A stretch of 64,000 nt of DNA from NCBI RefSeq assembly GCF_904846225.1, contig NZ_CAJGZJ010000004.1:124001-188000 (forward strand). Direction: 5' to 3'. Every line of letters begins with the position of its first letter. Position 1 is the stretch's first letter. This stretch comes from Psychrobacter immobilis. Its GTDB lineage: Bacteria; Pseudomonadota; Gammaproteobacteria; Pseudomonadales; Moraxellaceae. The position numbers and the translations under genes were made by a program. Below the pieces are notes generated by a model. That model had not been told where the DNA came from and did no database searches. It was given only the letters and a program-made list of their open reading frames with translations. Shown one piece after another: positions 36,970 through 45,690 of the stretch.

Positions 36970-37902
36970 ATGACTCGTTCGATGAATACCAATGCCGTAC
37001 TGTATTTATTGCTATGTACGTTTTTATGGGGCGCAAGCTTTCCTGTGGGCAAACATGCTTTGGGTGAAGTCAATGCTTTAACCTTGGTCATGTGGCGCTT
37101 TAGTATTGCTTCGGTATGTTTGTACTTTTATGCAAAATATAAACATATGCCCATACCCAATCTCACCTCAAGACAGTGGGCGTGGGCCATTGGTGTGTCT
37201 GTGATCGGTGTTGGTGGTTTGAATCTGGGTCTGTTTACAGGCTTGGCGCAGACCAATGCCAATAATGGCGCGCTAATTATGGCGCTTAGTCCGCTGGTGA
37301 CCTCTCTGATTGGTTCTGTGGCGCAGCGGCAACTGCCAACAAAAGGTGCGCTATTTAGTTTGGTGGTGTGCTTATCTGGTGTACTGCTGGTGCTCACCGA
37401 TGGTGCGTTTGCCAAATTGTTAGGATTTGAGTTTAACCACGGGGATCAAATAATTTTCTTGGGGATGCTATGCTGGAGTCTGTACACCCATCTGACCCAA
37501 GGAATCAGCCGCTGGATGCCGATGATTCCTTATACCTTGGTCGGTATGCTCTCAGGTCTTGGGGTGATCTCGCTTATGGTGTTGTTCAGTGCAGAAGTGC
37601 ATCCATTACAAGAAAGCCTTGCTATCAGTCGTAGTGTCTTTGGTGACCTGATATTTATCGGTGTCTTTGGGACAGTTGGTGGTTATCTGCTGTGGATTTC
37701 TGGGGTCAAGCAATTGGGTGCGGCCAATGCGTCTTTATTCTTTAATTTTGTGCCCGTTTTTGCAGCGCTCACAGCATTTGCGTACGGTCAACAAGTCACT
37801 GCATTACAAGTATTGGGAATGGCCATTGTGATTGCTGGGTTATTGATACCAAGACTGGTCAAATGGCAGCATCAACGTTTTGTAGATCGTAAGGTAGTCT
37901 GA
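36970..37902 (+). CDS. EamA-family (DMT) transporter
   Basis: It is 310 residues and ten hydrophobic segments in two EamA repeats (about residues 7-140 and 155-295). The first repeat opens LLLCTFLWGASFPVGKHALG and the second contains GDQIIFLGMLCWSLYTHLTQ. Both are typical of the drug/metabolite transporter superfamily, often amino-acid or metabolite exporters. Substrate unknown. Strong ribosome site GGAGG. It is convergent with nudC, only 10 bp apart. Confidence 0.9.
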   Translation: MTRSMNTNAVLYLLLCTFLWGASFPVGKHALGEVNALTLVMWRFSIASVCLYFYAKYKHMPIPNLTSRQWAWAIGVSVIGVGGLNLGLFTGLAQTNANNGALIMALSPLVTSLIGSVAQRQLPTKGALFSLVVCLSGVLLVLTDGAFAKLLGFEFNHGDQIIFLGMLCWSLYTHLTQGISRWMPMIPYTLVGMLSGLGVISLMVLFSAEVHPLQESLAISRSVFGDLIFIGVFGTVGGYLLWISGVKQLGAANASLFFNFVPVFAALTAFAYGQQVTALQVLGMAIVIAGLLIPRLVKWQHQRFVDRKVV

Positions 37903-37912
37903 TTAAGCTGAT

Positions 37913-38881
37913 TTAACTTGATAGACGAATCCCTTGTTCATCAGCGACTTGCGCGATCAGCTCATAAGCAATACTGCCTTTAAAGGGTATTTGGGGCAGG
38001 TTTGAGAGATCAAAAAAATCAGCATGCGTCAGCTCTTCTTCTTGAATGACAATGTCACCGCTGGCATAAGACGCTCGGAACCCAAGCATTAAGTTAGAGG
38101 GAAATGGCCATGGCTGACTACTGACATAGCGTATGTCAGTCACACTCAGATTCACCTCTTCAGCTACTTCACGTACGACCGCATGCTCTAGGCTTTCACC
38201 CACTTCTACAAAACCTGCAATCAAGCCATACATGAGCGGCAGTTTTTGCTCGCCATAGCGATGATGATGCGCCAGCAAAATTTGCATTTCTCCCGTCTGT
38301 GGATTTGGGCGAGTGATGGCAGTGATGACACAAGGCTGTACCCGCGGATATTGACGCAGATGGCACACTGGACAGATCATGGCACGCTCATCTATTTCGG
38401 CAGGAACGGCTGGGGTGGCGCAGCGACTACAGAACTGTGTGTCTTCCTGCCAACGCAATAACTGCATGGCTTGGCTAATTTGATTAGATAATGCAATCGG
38501 CAATTGAGTGATGAGCTGTCTATAAGGCAAGAAAGCGTTATCGTCGTTATCAGCGATTTTCTCAGAGATGAGTGGCAGTTTAATATTATGCGCGATGGCA
38601 TAATCATAAGTAACGGCGCTGGTCGCTTGAGCCGTAAAGGTATCAATATCAGTATTGTCACTGTCGATATCAATCGAATGCTCTAAAGCGCTATCAGCCA
38701 GCCAATGACTTGGCGCTAGGCTTTCGATTAGCGTTACAGAACCAAGCTGATAAGCTGGCTGGCATTCGCTATCGTCTGAGCCTGTCATGGACGGTGGTAA
38801 TTGAACTTGCAGTGGCCACCAGCCATCAGAGGTTTGGCGACATAGGAGGGTGTCATCCCTAAATACAAAGGCACTGGTCAT
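37913..38881 (-). CDS. nudC: NADH pyrophosphatase / RNA deNADding enzyme NudC
   Basis: It hydrolyses NAD(H) and removes NAD caps from RNA. The zinc ribbon has two CxxC pairs (FCSRCATPA; ICPVCHLRQYP). The Nudix box is GFVEVGESLEHAVVREVAEE, followed by the NudC-specific SQPWPFPSNLM. It is 322 residues from the ATG at 38881, which has GGAAAT before it; an earlier open frame to 38908 has no site. The N-terminal domain is longer than in E. coli (257 residues), with an acidic insert (SIDIDSDNTDIDTF). Confidence 0.94.
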   Translation of the reverse strand: MTSAFVFRDDTLLCRQTSDGWWPLQVQLPPSMTGSDDSECQPAYQLGSVTLIESLAPSHWLADSALEHSIDIDSDNTDIDTFTAQATSAVTYDYAIAHNIKLPLISEKIADNDDNAFLPYRQLITQLPIALSNQISQAMQLLRWQEDTQFCSRCATPAVPAEIDERAMICPVCHLRQYPRVQPCVITAITRPNPQTGEMQILLAHHHRYGEQKLPLMYGLIAGFVEVGESLEHAVVREVAEEVNLSVTDIRYVSSQPWPFPSNLMLGFRASYASGDIVIQEEELTHADFFDLSNLPQIPFKGSIAYELIAQVADEQGIRLSS

Positions 38882-38992
38882 ATAAAATTTCCAAAACGTA
38901 AAAAACAAGTCTGTAGTATCTAAAATACAGACTTGTTTAAAGTGAGAAAGATAAATAAAAATGTCTGTCAGAAAAAAATATCGACATCATAA

Positions 38993-39149
38993 CTATAGTC
39001 AGTTCAATATAGAGTCGATACATTAATAATCACGTGCGACTCGTGTAAATTTTTCTTGCTTGCTGTTATTACGGAGTCTGCGGAACTGTTATTCGAAAAA
39101 TATGCATTCCCCGTCGCACTGTATTGGTTTTACAAGAATTCACTATAGT
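38993..39149. repeat. Dispersed palindromic repeat, copy 5
   Basis: Starts CTATAGTCAGTTCAATATAG, holds TTTTTCTTGCTTGCTGTTATT and GGAGTCTGCGGAACTG, and ends AATTCACTATAGTT. It is the most diverged full copy in the centre. It fills most of the 38882-39180 gap. Confidence 0.7.
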
Positions 39150-39180
39150 TAGAACGTATACATATTGAGCCATATGATAA

Positions 39181-40863
39181 TTAGGCCGCGAGTAGATGAC
39201 TCAAGCTTTGCTGACCCACATCAAGTGCTTGTTTGCTCACAGGACGGTTGTGCTCAAAGCCATCTAAATGATAGTCGACTGCCATAATGACATCCGCGAT
39301 ACAGGCAAGTGTATGGTCTTCTATGCGGTGTCCGCTTTCGATACGTTGCTCAATATAGTTGGCCAATTGACTGAGCATACTGGCAGGTGTTGGCAGCTGT
39401 AAGAAGCGCACAGCCCCTGACACTTGGCGCATCATTTCAGGTACGTTTTGAATATTGAGTAGATCTCGCTCTGGCTCATCCAAATAGTCATTGATGGCTT
39501 GTTCAGCACTGGCAATGGCGGTACGACTTTCTTGTACCAAAGTGTTATGAGCTGTATTGAGCTGATGTAATGAAATATGAGGATTATTGAGTGGCAAATA
39601 GATAGCCCCTGGCGTGTGCATTTCTGCCATAGAAATAGCGGCATTCTCCGCATGCATCAATGCCAGTAGTAAATGATCGAAATCATCAGGCGAGGGCGCT
39701 TGCCAATGACGGACAGCCTTTGCGGCTGTGCTGAGGCTATCGGCGGCACTGGATAGACCAAGCAAGCGTAGCGCCGAACTTAATTCAGTGAGATCGTTGA
39801 TAATTTGTGCAGTTTGCATGTCAATAGGATTAATTGAGTCACCACGCGCGTAACTGTCCACATGTTCTTTGATCGTATTGATTTGAGTCTGAATGATGGT
39901 GTTCAACGTATCGGTGAGGGCGCGATTAGGACCGAACAAGAAACGTTTCATTTGTTCAAGCTGGCAGCTTTCTAACTGATTGTTTGCATATTGCTCACGT
40001 AGGTGTTGCGCCTCTTTATTGTCACGCTGGCAAGCCAAACCGACTAAATCAGCAAAACGCTTATCCATCACCGGTAAATAACTTTGGAACTGTTGCTCTA
40101 AATAAATAAACGTATGTTTTTGGCTAAGATTTAGCGGTAAGATAGCGGCGATATCAGTGACGGCGGCATTGGCAGCTTGCCAAAATAGGCTAGTAGTATT
40201 TGCGGCTATCAACGCACAAGCTGCACTCATGGCATCAAGCTTTTGCTGATCGTCTGCGCTAATATTGCCATCTCGATTGAGCAGAGCAACGCCAAGACCA
40301 CTACGATAAGCATAAGTCAGTAACTCATCATCAAGGTTGAGCGCTTTTAGTGATTGAAAGTTTTTTTCAGGATTGGCGATGATGACACTACTGCTGCCAA
40401 AAGTAGAAAAATAGTCTGCTGCGATAGGAGTCTGCTGCCCGTGAGCATTTAGCCTATTGATGACAGGCAATAATAAAGTGGGCTCTACCGACTCTGTTAA
40501 TAGCACAAACTCGACATAGCGATCCAGCATCATAATCGCTTCTGATAAATCCATAATTAAGTGAATATCATTATTGTCGCCATTATCATAAAGGCGCTGT
40601 AAACCGTGAACAATCGCGTTGTTCAAGACCTCGCCACCGACCAAAGAGATGAGCTTAAAGAGATAAGACAGCTGCTTTAGGATAGTAATAGAGTCTAACA
40701 ATAAAGGGGCTTGACTACTGTCATCAGTAAACTCGCTCAGATGAATCTCAGTATCTTTTAGGGTCGCAATGATCTCTTCATGCAACAAATGTAATGATGG
40801 TAGGTTGAAATCAGTAACACTAAGCGTTGGGGCGGTTAACTTCATTTGCGTAGACTGTTCCAT
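39181..40863 (-). CDS. FimL/ChpA-N-terminus-like protein
   Basis: It is 560 residues, mostly alpha-helical, with repeated four-helix units resembling Hpt domains (for example DLTELSSALRLLGLSSAADS, about residues 365-385, and EMMRQVSGAVRFLQLPTPAS near 480). No H-x2-K-G phosphorylatable His motif is visible. This matches what I recall of FimL, which resembles the N-terminus of the Pil-Chp kinase ChpA/PilL without active His and promotes type IV pilus function and cAMP signalling. The assignment is inference from pattern and length. The gene is monocistronic, between a repeat and a MITE-like element. Confidence 0.55.
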   Translation of the reverse strand: MEQSTQMKLTAPTLSVTDFNLPSLHLLHEEIIATLKDTEIHLSEFTDDSSQAPLLLDSITILKQLSYLFKLISLVGGEVLNNAIVHGLQRLYDNGDNNDIHLIMDLSEAIMMLDRYVEFVLLTESVEPTLLLPVINRLNAHGQQTPIAADYFSTFGSSSVIIANPEKNFQSLKALNLDDELLTYAYRSGLGVALLNRDGNISADDQQKLDAMSAACALIAANTTSLFWQAANAAVTDIAAILPLNLSQKHTFIYLEQQFQSYLPVMDKRFADLVGLACQRDNKEAQHLREQYANNQLESCQLEQMKRFLFGPNRALTDTLNTIIQTQINTIKEHVDSYARGDSINPIDMQTAQIINDLTELSSALRLLGLSSAADSLSTAAKAVRHWQAPSPDDFDHLLLALMHAENAAISMAEMHTPGAIYLPLNNPHISLHQLNTAHNTLVQESRTAIASAEQAINDYLDEPERDLLNIQNVPEMMRQVSGAVRFLQLPTPASMLSQLANYIEQRIESGHRIEDHTLACIADVIMAVDYHLDGFEHNRPVSKQALDVGQQSLSHLLAA

Positions 40864-40946
40864 AGGGAGTTTTCCATAACGTGCTGATGAGAATAGCGAT
40901 GGTTTAAATGATGCCTAAAAGTGTTTATCAGTGATGTTTTAACGCT

Positions 40947-41277
40947 TAGGGCGTGTTTGAGTCTTCACAAATAGGCACTGCTGTTGGCTAAAATAGCGCC
41001 AGACAAGGAGCAAGTCGACGATAATGTTAATACCTTAGCGAGACTTACAACGTAGTATGGGGTAATTTTAGCATCAGCCCTGAGGACGGAGTAAGCAAAG
41101 TACTGCTTTGCCCGTCCGCAAGACAAGAGCTATGCTCGCAGTGAGGACAGAACTCTTTTTTGCCGCTTCATTGTTAAAAAAAGACGCTTAGAATGACTAA
41201 ACTTACGATTTTTAACGTCGAATCGCCCAAAAAATAGTTCATGTCAGTGCCATGGTTGAAGGATCAAACACGCCCTA
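40947..41277. repeat. Larger MITE-like element D
   Basis: A 331-bp non-coding element with ends TTAGGGCGTGTTTGA and its inverse TCAAACACGCCCTAA. The outermost 12 bases match the 172-bp MITE family, but the interior is different (it includes GAGGACGGAGTAAGC and CAAGAGCTATGCTCGC). It fills the 40864-41339 gap between the FimL-like and rnhA-dnaQ genes. Confidence 0.65.
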
Positions 41278-41339
41278 ATATAACAATGTTCAAGACTGTA
41301 TTGTGTAAATGATAATGCCATACGCTTTTTAAACGACGG

Positions 41340-42959
41340 CTACATATTGGCTTTGAGCGCAGGATAATCGTCTGAAAGCGAGGCATACCAGTTCTGGTCG
41401 GTATTCTCATCTATGGTCGATTCTAATAATAGCGCTGCTAGATTGGCAAAGCTTGCATGAGTTGTCTGCCCGCCATCTGTTTGTGTGTCTTCTTCAATGG
41501 CGAGCGTGACCTGTCCGCCCGTCATCGCCAAATATACTTCAGCCAAAATTTCTGAGTCAAGTAACGCCCCGTGGAAGGTACGATCTTGCTTACCCACATC
41601 TAGGCGGCGTACTAAAGCATCTAGGGTGTTTTTTTGCCCAGGGTACTGCTGCTTAGCCATTGCGAGCGAATCGGTCACTTTTACCCGCTGTGCAAAGTCT
41701 GTCAGTCCGACTTTGGCAAACTCCATGTTCAAGAAGTTCATATCAAACGAGGCGTTGTGAGCGATGACTTCTGCACCGTCCATAAAGTCATATAGTGATT
41801 GTGCGACTTGATCGAATGTGGGTTTGTCTGTCAAAAATGCTTCAGAGATACCATGAATGCGAATGACCACGTCATCCATACCGCGCTGTGGATTGATATA
41901 AACGTGGAGTTTTTCGCCCGTAAATTTACGCCCGATCATCTCGACAATACCGACCTCAATGATACGATCACCTTTTAGGGGATCAAGTCCCGTAGTCTCA
42001 GTATCCATAATGAGTTGGCGATCAGATTCATGGCGATGTATCGGCTTAGGTAGCAGTGGTCTAAAGTGTGGATTGGCGCGACTGGTATCACCATCGAAAT
42101 TTTCTGCCTCAGCTGCTACTGGCGTATTACTATCTATGATTGTATCAGTCATGGGCGTATGGGCTTCTGGCATATCTGTGGTACTCATTAGTTTGGTCGC
42201 AGGACTCTGTTTGTAATCATGGTCTTGATAGCGATCTGTTTGTATTATAGCGTCTTTATTTATCGGATTATCGTCATTGTTATGACTTTCTAGTGCTTCT
42301 TCATTATGCTCGTCATCATACTCATCATCTACTACATCAAGACCTAATGGATCAAAACTGAGCCAATCGTCGTTAGATGAGGATGATATTTTATCAGTCG
42401 TTATCTGATCTTTTTTTTTAGCGTTATCTTGAGCCTCTATTATCGAGACGTTTTCACTGCTGGACGTTACGCCTAAGTTTGCTAACTCGTCCGCTTTTTC
42501 GTTGCCAGCATGTCCAGCGTGGCCTTTGACCCAGTGCCAATCAACAGGACGCTGCTGGCATAGCGTATCTAATTGTTGCCAAAGGTCTTGATTGGCCACA
42601 GGTTTTTTGCTGGCTGTTTTCCAGCCTCGTTTTTTCCAACCATCAATCCATTCGGTAATGCCTTTTTTGACATAACTTGAATCTGTCCAAATCTCAAGAT
42701 TTTGTTCAATTGGGCTATGTGTTAATGCTTTTATCGCGCCCATCAGTTCCATACGATTATTGGTGGTTTCTTTATCGCCACCATACAAATCCTGCGTGCG
42801 TCCGTCACTAAAAATAAGGTGCGCGCCCCAGCCACCAGCGCCAGGATTGCCTTTACAGGCGCCGTCCGTATAGGCAACGGTCGTATTTGATTTAGCCGCC
42901 AACGGGTTCATCGCGTTATTTGTATTGAATTGCTGCGTTGAGGTGCGAGTGTCTGACAT
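41340..42959 (-). CDS. rnhA-dnaQ: RNase HI - DNA polymerase III epsilon fusion
   Basis: It is 539 residues. Residues about 28-170 are RNase [19 protein letters not shown] (Asp), ELMGAIKAL (Glu), [12 protein letters not shown] (Asp), [16 protein letters not shown] (His/Asp). Residues about 170-300 are an acidic, Asp/Asn-rich linker ([19 protein letters not shown]). Residues about 308-480 are the proofreading exonuclease: [23 protein letters not shown], and [14 protein letters not shown], with [10 protein letters not shown] corresponding to the clamp-binding QTSMAF of E. coli epsilon. In E. coli these are separate, divergent genes. I recall a similar fusion in Acinetobacter. All catalytic residues look intact. 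Confidence 0.93.
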   Translation of the reverse strand: MSDTRTSTQQFNTNNAMNPLAAKSNTTVAYTDGACKGNPGAGGWGAHLIFSDGRTQDLYGGDKETTNNRMELMGAIKALTHSPIEQNLEIWTDSSYVKKGITEWIDGWKKRGWKTASKKPVANQDLWQQLDTLCQQRPVDWHWVKGHAGHAGNEKADELANLGVTSSSENVSIIEAQDNAKKKDQITTDKISSSSNDDWLSFDPLGLDVVDDEYDDEHNEEALESHNNDDNPINKDAIIQTDRYQDHDYKQSPATKLMSTTDMPEAHTPMTDTIIDSNTPVAAEAENFDGDTSRANPHFRPLLPKPIHRHESDRQLIMDTETTGLDPLKGDRIIEVGIVEMIGRKFTGEKLHVYINPQRGMDDVVIRIHGISEAFLTDKPTFDQVAQSLYDFMDGAEVIAHNASFDMNFLNMEFAKVGLTDFAQRVKVTDSLAMAKQQYPGQKNTLDALVRRLDVGKQDRTFHGALLDSEILAEVYLAMTGGQVTLAIEEDTQTDGGQTTHASFANLAALLLESTIDENTDQNWYASLSDDYPALKANM

Positions 42960-43200
42960 AAAAGCTTATTAACCTAATCAATGATAAACGTAGGGGAGAG
43001 CGCAGAGGATTTCTAACGGTATTTTCACGATAGCAATGCCTTCATATGCTGGGCTTGAGTATAACAAATCTATCATTAATATGGGCAGTTGCCATGCACA
43101 AAATCGCAAAACCATCTATCGCCTTTCTCATGATAATAATAACGGTTTAGTTTTCTGTTAAAATAACGCCAGTCGCTAACAAATGCAGGATAACCCTATT

Positions 43201-43752
43201 ATGGCCTTATGCTCAAACGTTTTTTCTAAAAGACTGACATGCCTAACGGTCAGGATCGCTGTGAGTAGTATGGTGTTTTTGACGGCTTGTACTGACAGTC
43301 ATACGCAGAACGATACAAAAGTGGCTGAGGCGACAGATTTATCTGTTTTTGAGGGATGTTATACGGTCAGTCATGACGAGCCTGCCCAAATAAAAGTCAG
43401 CCAACAAGACGGCTCTTGGGTAATGCAAATGAAAGAGCCTGCGAGTGCCAAACGTGTTTGGGACAATCCTGAGCCGTTAGAAGTGATTAAAAATAGTGAT
43501 ATACCGCAGTTTTTCTCTATTGACTCTGATAACGTCGATGCGGTCATTGGCCGTCCGGATAGAGTGTTGGTGCTGGCTCATGTCAAACCCGTTTATGCCA
43601 ATATCGATCCATTACTAGACAGTGAGTATTTGTCCTATATTTATCGTGGTGCCAATACCATTTATCGCGTGGAATGTGATGACGTCAATACCGATATCCT
43701 AGCGAATCCGCATGCCAATATTATTATTGATAATGTTGATAAGCCTATTTAA
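43201..43752 (+). CDS. Hypothetical lipoprotein
   Basis: It is 183 residues from the ATG at 43201, which has AGGA upstream; an earlier ATG (43183) lacks a site. Lipobox LTAC lies in VSSMVFLTACTDS, predicting a lipid-anchored envelope protein. The mature part (SVFEGCYTVSHDEPAQIKVS, then a basic-acidic mix) looks like a small beta-rich domain with two further Cys (GCYT; VECDD). Not recognised. It is the first of three plus-strand envelope genes. Confidence 0.6.
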   Translation: MALCSNVFSKRLTCLTVRIAVSSMVFLTACTDSHTQNDTKVAEATDLSVFEGCYTVSHDEPAQIKVSQQDGSWVMQMKEPASAKRVWDNPEPLEVIKNSDIPQFFSIDSDNVDAVIGRPDRVLVLAHVKPVYANIDPLLDSEYLSYIYRGANTIYRVECDDVNTDILANPHANIIIDNVDKPI

Positions 43753-43856
43753 GTAAACATTTGAGTCGGTATTAAGTAAACGTCATTATTAAGTAATCGT
43801 CATTTATTATAAATTACCTTTTGTTATAAACCGTTATGTCATTAGAGTCAGGCAAT

Positions 43857-44162
43857 ATGAATTTTTTTAGTTATGTGGTGTTGGGTGGATTTTCTTACGC
43901 TGCTGGTTGGGCAGTCAGAACCTACGTGCTCGATAAAAAGCCGACACCTGAGCAACCTTATAATCTAAAACATCCGACAATCTTAGCGTATTTGGGCGGG
44001 TTTTTTATTATTATGCTGGTGACCTCGTGGCTGATTGGTCGTTACGCCCTTGGACACGCCACTATTGATTTGCCATTTATTATTGTCAATAGCCTCGTTG
44101 CGACCTTTGTCTATTCATTCGGTCTTAATCCTGAAAAAGCCAATTATGAAGTCCCTGATTAA
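43857..44162 (+). CDS. Small hypothetical membrane protein
   Basis: It is 101 residues from the ATG at 43857 (GTCAGG 4 nt upstream), or 108 from 43836. Three hydrophobic segments: NFFSYVVLGGFSYAAGWAV, ILAYLGGFFIIMLVTSWLIG, and IIVNSLVATFVYSFGL. Likely an inner-membrane protein. Not recognised. It lies 104 bp after the lipoprotein gene. Confidence 0.55.
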   Translation: MNFFSYVVLGGFSYAAGWAVRTYVLDKKPTPEQPYNLKHPTILAYLGGFFIIMLVTSWLIGRYALGHATIDLPFIIVNSLVATFVYSFGLNPEKANYEVPD

Positions 44163-44182
44163 CGATCGTTGATTGATAGATA

Positions 44183-44205
44183 GATTGATTGATTGATTGA
44201 TTGAT
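44183..44205. repeat. GATT tetranucleotide tract
   Basis: Five tandem GATT units plus a partial, preceded by related GATA/GATT words from 44169. It lies 72 bp before the carboxypeptidase start. Slippage could alter promoter spacing; phase variation is only a possibility. Confidence 0.6.
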
Positions 44206-44276
44206 AGCGATAAATAACAAAGACAGCCATTGTCCAAAATATTATGAAGATAAAAGTTGAAAGGTAATAACAAGAT

Positions 44277-45515
44277 ATGGATTCAAAGATACCGTGCACC
44301 AAGATTGGGCTGAATCGTCGCCAGTTTTTACGTCAATTAGGCATCAGCACAGGGGCAGGATTGTTAGCCACGCAAAGTATCACTCAGGCGCTGGCGGCTA
44401 GTACGATTGAACAAGATGACAGTACCTCGTTGACGAAAGATGATTTGCCATCTGCTTTGATGCAAGAGCGTCCGTCATCGCAGACATTGCAAGCGCAAAC
44501 GAGCTGTATTACTCCTAGTATTGAGACGCGGCTTTTTGCTAGCTCCAACGTAGGCGGCAGTGAAGAGCGCAATCAATTGGCATTGGATCGCGTGGCGTGT
44601 GCTGGTTTTAAAGTGAGTAACCCCGAGATTACCACTCGGCAGTATTTGCGTTTTGCTGGTACGGATTCACAGCGAGCGAGTGATTTGCAAAATATCGCTA
44701 CTGGCGCTATAGCGGCACCCAAGTTATTGCTTGGCGTACGTGGCGGTTATGGGGCGATGAGCTTACTGCCTATGATTGATTGGCCAACGCTTGGGCGTGT
44801 CATGAAGGAGCGCGGCACGATACTCACAGGCTTTAGTGATGTAACGGCTATCCAGTGTGCGCTACTGGCAAAAGGAGAGATGAGCGCCCTTGCCGGCCCC
44901 ATGCTTTATAGCGAGTTTGGCAAAATTAAACCAGATCAAGTGACTTGCCAACAATTTGCTGAAGCATTAACCAATCCTAATCTAACAATTACTATCCGAG
45001 ATGCATCTTTAACCAGTCCAAATCTGCCTAGTATTCTGTCAAATAATGAGCCAAAAACGGTAACGGGCACTATTTGGGGCGGCAATTTAAGCGTGGTGTC
45101 GGCGCTGGCAGGTAGTGAATATTTGCCAAGGATTGCGGGCGGCATTGTCTTTTTGGAAGATGTGGGCGAGCAAACTTATCGTATCGAGCGGATGCTGTAT
45201 GATTTGTATCTGGCAGGCATGTTTAAAGGTCAGCAAGCGATTGTATTTGGGGCGCTATCGAGCACGGGTGAAGACAGTTATGACAAGCGTTATGATGTTG
45301 CTACGGTGATTCGTCAATTGCATGAGCTGACAGGATTACCGATTTATAGTGGCATGAGCTTTGGGCATATTGGAAAAAAACACAGCTTTCCACTGGGGTC
45401 GACGTGCCAAATTAGCCCAAATACAAGCGGTGGCTATCAGTTGGCATTTGCTGATTATCCAACGATTAAAGCCGATACTATCCATGTCGAAGGGTTGTGG
45501 CAAGTAGCCCAGTAA
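44277..45515 (+). CDS. LD-carboxypeptidase (peptidase S66) with Tat signal
   Basis: It trims the terminal D-Ala from murein tetrapeptides. It is 412 residues. The N-terminus has a twin-arginine signal (NRRQFLRQLGISTGAGLLA). The S66 catalytic parts are the LLGVRGGYGAMSLLPMIDW block, the nucleophile Ser in LTGFSDVTAIQ, Glu in VFLEDVGEQTYRIERML, and His in SFGHIGKKHSFPLG. The canonical E. coli LdcA is cytoplasmic; this one looks exported by Tat, implying action on periplasmic murein. The canonical symbol is left out for that reason. It follows the small membrane protein gene. Confidence 0.88.
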   Translation: MDSKIPCTKIGLNRRQFLRQLGISTGAGLLATQSITQALAASTIEQDDSTSLTKDDLPSALMQERPSSQTLQAQTSCITPSIETRLFASSNVGGSEERNQLALDRVACAGFKVSNPEITTRQYLRFAGTDSQRASDLQNIATGAIAAPKLLLGVRGGYGAMSLLPMIDWPTLGRVMKERGTILTGFSDVTAIQCALLAKGEMSALAGPMLYSEFGKIKPDQVTCQQFAEALTNPNLTITIRDASLTSPNLPSILSNNEPKTVTGTIWGGNLSVVSALAGSEYLPRIAGGIVFLEDVGEQTYRIERMLYDLYLAGMFKGQQAIVFGALSSTGEDSYDKRYDVATVIRQLHELTGLPIYSGMSFGHIGKKHSFPLGSTCQISPNTSGGYQLAFADYPTIKADTIHVEGLWQVAQ

Positions 45516-45520
45516 CTGTG

Positions 45521-45660
45521 CTATAGACCGTCCGAAATAAAATAAATACGTTAGTAGCTACGTGCTACTGGGGTAATTTTTTAGCTTGCTGTTCGCCAGC
45601 GTGACAGAGGCTGCAAAAATTTACCCCAGCAGACCTATGCTGGTTTTAAATGGAATGTAT
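45521..45660. repeat. Dispersed palindromic repeat, copy 6
   Basis: The inverted arms CTACTGGGGTAA / TTTACCCCAGCAG flank TTAGCTTGCTGTTCGCCAGC and GTGACAGAGGCTGCAAAAA. The edge GCTATAGACC is near 45520. It lies just after the S66 carboxypeptidase stop and the convergent AraC gene's stop, so it may terminate both. Confidence 0.75.
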
Positions 45661-45690
45661 TAACAGCCACAGCGGTGTAGGATATTATCT

